Assembly (NCBI GenBank): GCA_030425945.1
Contig: JAUHZL010000053.1
Location: 1 to 11,268 of the forward strand
Source of the DNA: Alphaproteobacteria bacterium
GTDB lineage: Bacteria; Pseudomonadota; Alphaproteobacteria; Rhodobacterales; Rhodobacteraceae
Length of the DNA stretch: 11,268 nucleotides
Direction: 5' to 3'
In this document: in pieces, positions 1 to 6,273 of the stretch
Numbering within the stretch: position 1 is the first letter of the stretch
Layout: the number at the start of each line of letters is the position of its first letter
Translations under genes and position numbers: made by a program
The notes under the pieces: model-generated
Told to the model about the DNA's origin: nothing
The model's input: only the letters and a program-made list of their open reading frames with translations
Database searches by the model: none

Positions 1-530
1 GCCTGCGGCAGGATCTTGCCGCCGACCTCGAACGCCTCGGAGCGGAAGATCTGCATGCCGCCGACCCGCAGTTCGGGCAGGAACACCATGGCCACCACGA
101 TGATCCCGACGCCGCCGAACCATTGCAGCATCGACCGCCACAGCAGGATCCCGGCCGGCAGTTCGTCGAGGCCGGTGAAGACGGTCGAGCCGGTGGTGGT
201 CAGGCCCGACATCGCCTCGAAGAAGGCGTCGACATAGCGCGCCTCGGTCGCCCCGAGCACGAAGGGCAAGGCCCCGAAGGCCGGAAGCACCACCCAGACA
301 CCCGTCGCCATCAGGAAGGTCTGCTGGATCGACAACCGCTCGCGGACCCCGTTCGCGCAGGCGATCGCCGTCAGCACGCCTGCGAGCGCGGTGATCGTCG
401 CGGCCTCGAGGAACACGCCCCATTCGCCGTTCCCGTCGATCACGTCGGCCAGCAACGGAAAGATCATCGACACGCCGAGCGTGGCAACGAGCAGTCCGCA
501 GACATAACCGACAGGGCGCAGGTCGAACAT
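1..530 (-). CDS. trkH: TrkH-family K+ uptake membrane protein (N-terminal 176 residues, runs off window)
   Basis: This is the N-terminal part of the pore-forming subunit of a Trk potassium uptake system, which sits in the inner membrane and works with the NAD-binding regulator TrkA. The translation begins MFDLRPVGYVCGLLVATLGV and shows hydrophobic membrane segments near residues 8-28, 42-60 and 72-93. The first pore loop follows, with the filter-like stretch SGLTTTGSTVFTG (about 108-120), then an amphipathic/hydrophobic stretch LQWFGGVGIIVVAMVF (135-150). Pore loops of this TTTGST type are the hallmark of TrkH/KtrB. The remaining three quarters of the protein lie beyond base 1. The start is the ATG at 530-528, chosen because LRPVGYV is where TrkH proteins usually begin; no clear Shine-Dalgarno precedes it. 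It lies 50 bp behind a GST gene on the same strand and may be co-transcribed with it. The family is certain; the partner trkA is not visible. Confidence 0.93.
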   Translation of the reverse strand, partial: MFDLRPVGYVCGLLVATLGVSMIFPLLADVIDGNGEWGVFLEAATITALAGVLTAIACANGVRERLSIQQTFLMATGVWVVLPAFGALPFVLGATEARYVDAFFEAMSGLTTTGSTVFTGLDELPAGILLWRSMLQWFGGVGIIVVAMVFLPELRVGGMQIFRSEAFEVGGKILPQ

Positions 531-552
531 GAGGCGCAGGCTTGGCGGGGGC

Positions 553-575
553 CGCGCGCCGTGTCAACGCGCGCG
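553..575. repeat. GC stem-loop between the GST gene and trkH
   Basis: A perfect 7-bp inverted repeat, CGCGCGC (553-559) and GCGCGCG (569-575), encloses a 9-base loop in the 50-bp gap between the GST stop codon and the trkH start. No T-run follows it on either strand, so it is not a standard intrinsic terminator. It could pause transcription, stabilise an RNA end, or be a chance product of GC-rich alternating sequence. Confidence 0.4.
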
Positions 576-580
576 TGGGG

Positions 581-1258
581 TCAGCCGCGGACCGACGGGG
601 GCGTGACGCGCAGATCGAGATGCAGCGCATGGCCGCGCTGCACCGCCGGGCGGGCCGCCATCGCCTCGAGCCAGCGCGCCATGTGCGGCTTGTCCTCCAG
701 CGTCTGCTGCTGCCCCTCCCAGAGCGAGGCCCAGGGCCAGATCGCGATATCGGCAATCGACAGGAAATCGCCCGCGACGAAGGCGTGCTGCGCCAGTTGC
801 CGGTCGAGCACGCCGTAGAGACGCGCGGTCTCGGACCGGTAGCGGTCCATCGCGTAGGGCAGGACCTGCGGCGGATCGGCGTTGGGCGCGAATTTCAGGA
901 AATGGTGCGCCTGCCCGGCCATCGGCCCGACCCCGCCCATCTGCCACATCAGCCATTGGTCGATGGCGATGCGGTCGCGCTCGGTCGGCCCGCAGAGCTT
1001 GCCGGTCTTCCGCGCGAGGTATTGCAGGATCGCGCCCGATTCGAAGATCGCGATGGGCGCGCCGTCCGGCCCGTCGGGATCGACGATGGCGGGCATCCGG
1101 TTGTTCGGCGAGATCTTCAGGAACTCGGGCTTGTGCTGCTCGCCCGCGCGCAGGTTCACGAGGTGGACCGTGTAGGGCAGGCCCAGCTCCTCGAGCGCGA
1201 TGGAGATTTTCCAGCCGTTCGGGGTCGGCCAGTAATAAAGGTCGATGGGCTGGGTCAT
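581..1258 (-). CDS. yfcG: YfcG-like glutathione S-transferase / disulfide-bond oxidoreductase
   Basis: This 225-residue protein matches E. coli YfcG (215 aa) along its length as I recall that sequence. YfcG is a Nu-class GST that reduces disulfides with glutathione in the cytoplasm. The thioredoxin-like N-terminal domain starts IDLYYWPTPNGWKI, carrying the T-P-N motif (Thr12, Pro13, Asn14) that replaces the usual catalytic Tyr/Ser/Cys and binds glutathione in YfcG. ISPNNRMPAIVD (49-60) holds the cis-proline loop, and ESGAILQYLA (73-82) the glutathione gamma-glutamyl site. The helical C-terminal domain has GPMAGQAHHF (111-120) and SIADIAIWPW (167-176), both family signatures. The ATG at 1258 is preceded by AGGAAAGG, a good ribosome binding site. 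An in-frame reading continues upstream to 1639 but lies inside the hydrolase gene and is spurious. The gene sits 64 bp behind the hydrolase and 50 bp ahead of trkH on the same strand. The exact substrate is unknown. Confidence 0.93.
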   Translation of the reverse strand: MTQPIDLYYWPTPNGWKISIALEELGLPYTVHLVNLRAGEQHKPEFLKISPNNRMPAIVDPDGPDGAPIAIFESGAILQYLARKTGKLCGPTERDRIAIDQWLMWQMGGVGPMAGQAHHFLKFAPNADPPQVLPYAMDRYRSETARLYGVLDRQLAQHAFVAGDFLSIADIAIWPWASLWEGQQQTLEDKPHMARWLEAMAARPAVQRGHALHLDLRVTPPSVRG

Positions 1259-1322
1259 GGCACGCCTTTCCTGTCGCGGGTCCGCGCCCGAGGATGACCG
1301 CCCGCCCGCAAAGCGCAAGGCC

Positions 1323-2231
1323 TCAGGCGGCGCGGTGCGGCGCGGCGGGCAGGCCCGGCAGGCGGCGACGGCGGGCCGGAACCGGCGGGCGCAGCAGCTC
1401 CAGCGGCGTCTCGGCGGGGCGGCGGAGCAGCGCCCGGTAGAGGCCGAAGACCCCCGGGCGCAGGTAGCCCGACCAGTGACAGACGCGGTTCCGCGGCGGC
1501 GCGATCCGGTAGCCCAGACAGGCGAGATGGGCGAGGTGCCCCGGCTCCGAGATCGACAGCCGCAGCCAGTTCGGCGCCGCGACCGGGCGCAGGCCCAGCG
1601 GCCGCTCGCCCGCCGCCCCGGCCAGCGCGCGGAAGGCAAGGTCGAAGACCCGGTTCTCGGCCGCGTCGATCTGGATGACCTCGGCCCGTTTCCCGGCGGG
1701 GCTGGCCATCGCGGCCGCGGCGGCGCGGTGGAACTCGGCCGGGGTGATCAGGATCACGCGGCCCACGGTGCCGCGCGTCCGCGCCAGCGCCCGCAGGGCG
1801 ACCCGCGCCCCGAGCGAATGCGCGACGATGTGGACCGGGCGACCGGGGGCCAGGACATGCAGCAGGTCGAGCACCTGCGCGAGGCGGTCGCCCGCCTGCC
1901 CGGCGGCCCGGTAGCCCCGCCCGACATCGGCCACCCCGTCCCAGGCGAAGGGCAGGCACAGCCCCTCGTCGGCGCGTCCCCGGCCGAAGCCGAGGTGCCG
2001 GGGCCAGCTCACCGCCTTCCAGCAGCGGAACGACGGGCGCAAGGCGTAGATATGGCCGTGCGGATCGTTGGCCCGGTCGGTGGGCGAGAATCGCAGCCCG
2101 TGCAGCAGGACCACGATCGGGGCGTCCGCGTCCGCCAGCGGCAACGCGGCCGCCAGCGCCAGCGGCAGGTCCGCCGTTCCGGTCGCCGGCCGCGGCCCGT
2201 CTGCCGTCGCGTTGATCCGTAGTAGCGGCAT
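1323..2231 (-). CDS. alpha/beta hydrolase fold protein (putative esterase/lipase-like)
   Basis: A 302-residue protein with the core of an alpha/beta hydrolase. A strand followed by His-Gly, APIVVLLHGLRFSP (about 37-50), gives the oxyanion region. HIVAHSLGARVAL (134-146) is the nucleophile elbow with Ser139 in the form A-H-S-L-G. The acid may be Asp in VIQIDAAENRVFD, and a late histidine is present in PGHLAHLACLG; these two assignments are inference. There is no signal peptide, so it is probably cytoplasmic. The substrate cannot be predicted. I chose the ATG at 2231 (MPLLRINATADGP), because homologues I recall begin with a similar MPL-RINATADGP stretch; an upstream in-frame ATG at 2276 would add 15 unconserved-looking residues. 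Neither start has a strong Shine-Dalgarno. The gene is divergent from metZ across a 299-bp control region and heads a possible three-gene run with the GST and trkH. The C-terminal 35 residues are Arg/Pro rich. Confidence 0.85.
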   Translation of the reverse strand: MPLLRINATADGPRPATGTADLPLALAAALPLADADAPIVVLLHGLRFSPTDRANDPHGHIYALRPSFRCWKAVSWPRHLGFGRGRADEGLCLPFAWDGVADVGRGYRAAGQAGDRLAQVLDLLHVLAPGRPVHIVAHSLGARVALRALARTRGTVGRVILITPAEFHRAAAAAMASPAGKRAEVIQIDAAENRVFDLAFRALAGAAGERPLGLRPVAAPNWLRLSISEPGHLAHLACLGYRIAPPRNRVCHWSGYLRPGVFGLYRALLRRPAETPLELLRPPVPARRRRLPGLPAAPHRAA

Positions 2232-2278
2232 CTGCCCGTGCCCCAGAGGTTTGCCCCGAGCGTGCCGCGCCTGCACAA

Positions 2279-2335
2279 CGCGGCCGTGACGGACAGGTTG
2301 CGCGGCGGTGACATCTGCATGACGCGGCGGTGACA
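2279..2335. repeat. three 13-bp direct repeats at exact 22-bp spacing upstream of the metZ promoter
   Basis: The 13-mer CGCGGCGGTGACA occurs exactly at 2301-2313 and 2323-2335, and a copy with two changes, CGCGGCCGTGACG, lies at 2279-2291. Each copy starts 22 bp after the previous one, about two helical turns, so all three would face the same side of the DNA. They lie between the divergent hydrolase and metZ genes and end 16 bp before the metZ -35 element. This is the layout of operator or activator sites for a regulator binding cooperatively. No known regulator motif is recognised, and the repeat could instead be a small low-complexity duplication. Confidence 0.5.
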
Positions 2336-2351
2336 GCGCCGCCCGGCCCGC

Positions 2352-2380
2352 TTGACCGGGACCCCGGTTGCCTCTACCAG
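2352..2380 (+). promoter_or_regulatory. predicted sigma-70-type promoter of metZ
   Basis: TTGACC (2352-2357, five of six matches to TTGACA) and TACCAG (2375-2380, three of six to TATAAT) are separated by 17 bp. The predicted start of transcription falls near 2386-2388, right at the 5' edge of the SAM-II aptamer, where a leader RNA carrying that aptamer should begin. The position agreement is the main support, since the -10 element alone is weak. Confidence 0.55.
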
Positions 2381-2383
2381 CGC

Positions 2384-2440
2384 TCCCACGTGGTGATTTG
2401 GTGCCGGATTGCAGGCCACGCTAAACAAGCTGCTAAAAGG
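2384..2440 (+). promoter_or_regulatory. SAM-II (SAM-alpha) riboswitch aptamer in the metZ leader
   Basis: The segment carries the ordered conserved elements of the SAM-II class: GGTGATTT (2392-2399), GGATTGCAGG (2406-2415), an A-rich linker CTAAACAAG (2421-2429), and GCTAAAAGG (2432-2440). It lines up closely with the crystallised SAM-II RNA as I recall its sequence. Stem P1 can form from CGTGG (2389-2393) and CCACG (2416-2420), and the pseudoknot from GCAG (2411-2414) and CTGC (2430-2433). SAM-II RNAs bind S-adenosylmethionine, are found mainly in alphaproteobacteria, and sit upstream of methionine synthesis genes such as metA, metX, metC and metZ, which fits the metZ gene 90 bp downstream. 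Binding of SAM is expected to lower metZ expression. Class and strand are confident; the exact 5' edge is approximate. Confidence 0.9.
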
Positions 2441-2449
2441 TCTGCGGTC

Positions 2450-2486
2450 GCCCCCGTTGCCTTTCCCGGCGTTCGGGGGCTTTTTT
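2450..2486 (+). terminator. intrinsic terminator (attenuator) between the SAM-II aptamer and metZ
   Basis: GCCCCCG (2450-2456) pairs with CGGGGGC (2474-2480). An inner stem GCC/GGC (2459-2461 with 2468-2470) closes the loop, and six T residues follow directly (2481-2486). It starts 9 nt after the aptamer and ends 44 nt before the metZ ATG, with no gene upstream on this strand to terminate. It therefore reads as an attenuator controlled by the riboswitch rather than as the end of another transcript. Confidence 0.8.
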
Positions 2487-2530
2487 CGTGGCGCGCGCCT
2501 TGCCCCGTCTCAGCGCGCCGAGGAGGACCG

Positions 2531-3709
2531 ATGACCGACTGGAAGACCCGCACGAAACTCGTCCACGCCGGCACCCGCCGCAGCCAGTACGGCGAAGTGG
2601 CCGAAGCCATCTACCTGACGCAGGGCTTCGTCTACGACACCGCCGAGGCCGCCGAAGCGCGCTTCATCGAGACCGGGCCGGACGAGTACATCTATGCCCG
2701 CTACGGCAACCCCACCGTCCGTATGTTCGAGGACCGGATCGCCGCGCTCGAGGGGACCGAGGACGCCTTCGCCACCGCCTCCGGGATGGCGGCGGTCAAC
2801 GGCGCGCTGACCTCGCTCTTGCGGGCGGGCGACCATGTCGTGTCGGCGCGGGCGCTGTTCGGCTCGTGCCTCTACATCCTGGAGGAAATCCTGACCCGCT
2901 ACGGCGTCGAGGTGACCTTCGTCGACGGCACCGACCTCGACCAGTGGCGCGCCGCCGTGCGGCCCGGCACCAAGGCGGTGTTCTTCGAATCGATGTCGAA
3001 CCCGACGCTGGAGGTGATCGACGTCGCCGCGGTCGCCGAGATCGCCCATGCGGTCGGCGCGCTGGTCATCGTGGACAACGTCTTCGCGACCCCGGTCTTC
3101 TCGCGCGCGGTCGATCTGGGCGCGGATGTCATCGTCTATTCCGCGACCAAGCACATCGACGGACAGGGCCGCTGCCTCGGCGGGGTGATCTGCGGCACGA
3201 AGCAGTTCGTGCGCAAGGTGGCGGAGCCCTACCTGAAGCACACCGGCGGGGCGCTCTCGCCGTTCAACGCCTGGGTGATGCTGAAAGGGATGGAGACGCT
3301 CGACCTGCGGGTGCGGGCGCAGGCCGACAGCGCGATGGCGCTGGCCGAGGCCCTCGACGGGCATGCCAAGCTGGCGCGCGTGATCTATCCCGGCCTTGCG
3401 GCACATCCGCAGCACGCCACGGCGGCTGCGCAGATGGACGGGTTCGGCACGGTGCTGGCGCTCGATCTCGCGGGCGGGCGCGAGGCGGCCTTCCGGTTCC
3501 TGAACGCGCTGGAGATCGTGACGATCTCGAACAACCTCGGGGACGCGAAGTCGATCATCACCCACCCGGCGACGACGACTCACCAGCGGCTGAGCCCGGC
3601 CCAGCGCGAGTCGCTGGGCATCGGCGAGGGGCTCGTGCGCCTCTCGGTCGGGCTGGAGGACACCGACGACCTGATCGCGGACGTGACGCGCGCCCTCGAG
3701 AGCGCCTGA
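2531..3709 (+). CDS. metZ: O-succinylhomoserine sulfhydrylase (PLP-dependent, Cys/Met metabolism family)
   Basis: A 392-residue enzyme of the Cys/Met metabolism PLP family, predicted to make homocysteine directly from O-succinylhomoserine and sulfide in the methionine pathway. Visible signatures are YIYARYGNPTVRMFE (53-67, with the phosphate-binding Tyr and Arg), ASGMAAVNGAL (83-93), VDNVFATPVF (181-190, Asp182 contacts the PLP ring nitrogen), and YSATKHIDGQGR (203-214), where Lys207 is the Schiff-base lysine. Length and the phrase SATKHIDGQGRCLGG fit MetZ better than cystathionine gamma-synthase or beta-lyase; O-acetylhomoserine as substrate cannot be excluded. The ATG at 2531 has an excellent ribosome binding site, AGGAGG at 2521-2526. 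The reading frame is open upstream to 2330, but that region is the promoter, riboswitch and terminator, so the longer start is rejected. Expression is probably controlled by SAM through the leader. A large stem-loop follows the stop codon. Confidence 0.95.
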   Translation: MTDWKTRTKLVHAGTRRSQYGEVAEAIYLTQGFVYDTAEAAEARFIETGPDEYIYARYGNPTVRMFEDRIAALEGTEDAFATASGMAAVNGALTSLLRAGDHVVSARALFGSCLYILEEILTRYGVEVTFVDGTDLDQWRAAVRPGTKAVFFESMSNPTLEVIDVAAVAEIAHAVGALVIVDNVFATPVFSRAVDLGADVIVYSATKHIDGQGRCLGGVICGTKQFVRKVAEPYLKHTGGALSPFNAWVMLKGMETLDLRVRAQADSAMALAEALDGHAKLARVIYPGLAAHPQHATAAAQMDGFGTVLALDLAGGREAAFRFLNALEIVTISNNLGDAKSIITHPATTTHQRLSPAQRESLGIGEGLVRLSVGLEDTDDLIADVTRALESA

Positions 3710-3721
3710 TCGACGGGCATC

Positions 3722-3765
3722 CCGGTCACAGCCGCCTGTGGACAGTCTGCAGGCGGCTTGACCGG
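3722..3765. repeat. 15-bp stem-loop after metZ
   Basis: Two nested perfect stems form one long hairpin: CCGGTCA (3722-3728) with TGACCGG (3759-3765), then GCCGCCTG (3731-3738) with CAGGCGGC (3750-3757), an 11-base loop, and only a CA/T internal bulge between them. It starts 12 bp after the metZ stop and ends 46 bp before the bactofilin start. No T-run follows on either strand. It may be a U-less terminator, an RNA 3'-end protector or a processing site for metZ mRNA. Being a near-complete palindrome, a protein-binding role is also possible. Confidence 0.6.
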
Positions 3766-3811
3766 TGGCCGTCACCCCGGCAAGCCCGATCTGCAAGCCA
3801 TGGGGGTTCAG

Positions 3812-4213
3812 ATGACCGACTTTTCGCGTTTCGGGCAGGCGCTGCGCCGCCCCGAGGCCGCCACCGAGACCGGCGGCTCCTTCTTCGGCCCGGATCTGGT
3901 GATCGACGGGCACGTCAAGGGCAGCGGCCGGATCACGGTCGATGGCCGCATCACCGGCAAGATCGAAACGCAGGACCTGACCGTGGGCACCACCGCGCAG
4001 CTCGACGGCGAGGCCGATGCCGCCCGCATGGTGATCGCGGGCACCGTCAAGGGCACCGTCACGGCCGGCGACCTGTCGCTGCGCGGCACGGCGGATGTCG
4101 CGGCCGACGTGGTCTGCGGCACGCTCGCCATCGAGAGCGGCGCGACGATCACCGCAAGCGTGCGCTGCGCTAAGCCGGTGGCCGAGGCCCCGTCGCTGGC
4201 AGCCAGCGCCTGA
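3812..4213 (+). CDS. bactofilin family protein (polymer-forming cytoskeletal)
   Basis: A 133-residue bactofilin (DUF583/CcmA family). These proteins fold as a right-handed beta helix and polymerise without nucleotide into filaments at the inner face of the membrane, where they help place cell-wall or stalk enzymes. The core runs from about residue 24 to 115 and shows the repeating short strand-turn pattern, for example LVIDGHVKGSGRITVDGRITGKI and MVIAGTVKGTVTAGDLSLRG, with Gly and small hydrophobics at regular intervals. Short unordered tails flank it (Thr/Glu rich at the N-terminus, Ala/Pro rich at the C-terminus), as is usual. I prefer the ATG at 3812 (MTDFSRFG) with GGGGG at 3802-3806 just upstream; an in-frame ATG at 3800 is possible, while one at 3758 lies inside the hairpin and is unlikely. 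No peptidase or peptidoglycan gene, a common bactofilin neighbour, is adjacent; the next gene begins 4 bp after the stop. Confidence 0.9.
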   Translation: MTDFSRFGQALRRPEAATETGGSFFGPDLVIDGHVKGSGRITVDGRITGKIETQDLTVGTTAQLDGEADAARMVIAGTVKGTVTAGDLSLRGTADVAADVVCGTLAIESGATITASVRCAKPVAEAPSLAASA

Positions 4214-4217
4214 CCGG

Positions 4218-4970
4218 GTGCGGCCCTTTCTCGTCCTGCAACTGCGGCCCGAGGACGAGGCCGCCGACGCCGAATTCGCGGCCTTTCTCGACAAGGGCGG
4301 ACTCGCGCCCGGCGAGGTGCGGCGCATCCGGCTCGACCGCGAGCCGCTGCCCGCCGGTCTGGACCTGACCGCCTTCGCCGGGATCATCGTCGGCGGCGGC
4401 CCCGGCTGCGTCAGCGACCCGCCCGCCACGAAAGACCCGGTCGAGGCCCGGATCGAGGCCGAGATCCTGAGCCTGATGCCGCAGGTGCTGGCGCAGGACA
4501 TTCCCTACATGGGCTGCTGCTACGGGCTGGGCATTCTAGCCACCGCGCTTGGCGGCGAGGTCTCGAAGGCCCGCTACGGCGAGCCGATCGGCGCGGTGCC
4601 CTGCCGCCTGACGCCCGAAGGCGCGGCCGATCCCCTGCTTGCCGGGCTGCCGGAGGGCTTCAAGGCGCTGGTCGGTCACAAGGAGGCCGTGCAGAGCCTG
4701 CCGCCCGGGGCCGTGCACCTCGTCGAGGCCGGGCCCTGCCCGTTCCAGATGATCCGTGCCGGGCGCAACGTCTACGCCACCCAGTTCCACCCCGAGGCCG
4801 ACGGGCCGGAGTTCGCGCTGCGCATCCGGATCTACCGCCACAAGGGCTATTTCGACCCCTCCGAGGCCGACGACCTGACCGCGCGCGTGCTGTCCGAGAC
4901 CGTCACGGTCCCGGCAGCGATCCTGCGCGGCTTCGTCGAAAGATACCGGGCCGGTGTCGCCTCCGAGTGA
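4218..4970 (+). CDS. class I glutamine amidotransferase (GMP synthase-like GATase domain protein)
   Basis: A 250-residue stand-alone class I (triad) glutamine amidotransferase. IIVGGGPGCVSD (56-67) is the usual Gly-rich loop, YMGCCYGLGILATALGG (97-113) the nucleophile elbow with catalytic Cys101 (G-x-C-x-G) preceded by a second Cys100, and YATQFHPEAD (186-195) supplies His191 and Glu193. Known relatives hydrolyse glutamine to glutamate and ammonia, or act as peptidases or transferases on gamma-glutamyl compounds; the acceptor here is unknown and no synthetase partner is next to it. The GTG at 4218 is chosen because the hydrophobic first strand VRPFLVLQL begins there and the upstream extension overlaps the bactofilin gene. 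No strong Shine-Dalgarno is seen, so translational coupling to the bactofilin stop, 4 bp away, is likely. The final 50 residues (RIYRHKGYFDPSEADDL to the end) form a helical tail seen in this GATase subgroup. Confidence 0.88.
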   Translation: MRPFLVLQLRPEDEAADAEFAAFLDKGGLAPGEVRRIRLDREPLPAGLDLTAFAGIIVGGGPGCVSDPPATKDPVEARIEAEILSLMPQVLAQDIPYMGCCYGLGILATALGGEVSKARYGEPIGAVPCRLTPEGAADPLLAGLPEGFKALVGHKEAVQSLPPGAVHLVEAGPCPFQMIRAGRNVYATQFHPEADGPEFALRIRIYRHKGYFDPSEADDLTARVLSETVTVPAAILRGFVERYRAGVASE

Positions 4971-5074
4971 TCCGGCGGCCGGGCTCTCCCGTAAACTTTC
5001 CGAAACCCGGTTGGTGAACCGTGGCCGACGCCCTAGCTGCAAGGGGCGCGACAGGATGGAAGGATCAGCCCCCG

Positions 5075-6178
<1,104 letters not shown>

Positions 6179-6202
6179 GCCCGGTGTCACCGCCTTCGCG
6201 GC

Positions 6203-6221
6203 GCAGCGGTCCGTCCGCTGC
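6203..6221. repeat. first of two stem-loops between folE2 and mlaA
   Basis: GCAGCGG (6203-6209) and CCGCTGC (6215-6221) form a perfect 7-bp stem with the loop TCCGT, 24 bp after the folE2 stop. It has no T-run. It precedes the stronger hairpin at 6231-6266, and the two together probably close the folE2 transcript. Confidence 0.5.
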
Positions 6222-6230
6222 CCGCGACCC

Positions 6231-6269
6231 GGGGCCACGATCCGACCAGACCCGGATCGTGGCCCCGTT
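6231..6269. terminator. 14-bp stem terminator-like hairpin between convergent folE2 and mlaA
   Basis: GGGGCCACGATCCG (6231-6244) pairs perfectly with CGGATCGTGGCCCC (6253-6266) around an 8-base loop. GTTT follows on the plus strand, a short U-tract for folE2 termination; the minus-strand side has no T-run. The 95-bp gap between two converging genes is a natural place for a shared terminator. It ends 5 bp past the mlaA stop codon when read on the minus strand. Confidence 0.65.
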
Positions 6270-6273
6270 TGGG

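Noticed and set aside
1245..2222. A 325-codon open frame on the plus strand opposite the hydrolase
   Set aside because: Low-complexity Arg/Gln/Gly composition; the opposite strand has the alpha/beta hydrolase motifs.
2330..2530. An in-frame upstream extension of metZ by 67 codons
   Set aside because: The stretch contains the promoter, the SAM-II aptamer and the terminator, has no PLP-family similarity, and the real start has AGGAGG just upstream.
2510..4501. A 663-codon open frame on the minus strand
   Set aside because: It is antisense to metZ, the bactofilin and the amidotransferase. Its translation is Arg/Gly/Asp/His rich with no domain, a usual by-product of high GC content.
4971..5074. 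A Zur operator or zinc-responsive site ahead of folE2
   Set aside because: FolE2 genes are zinc-regulated in some bacteria, but I see no AT-rich palindrome of the Zur type, only a short CGGTT/AACCG stem.
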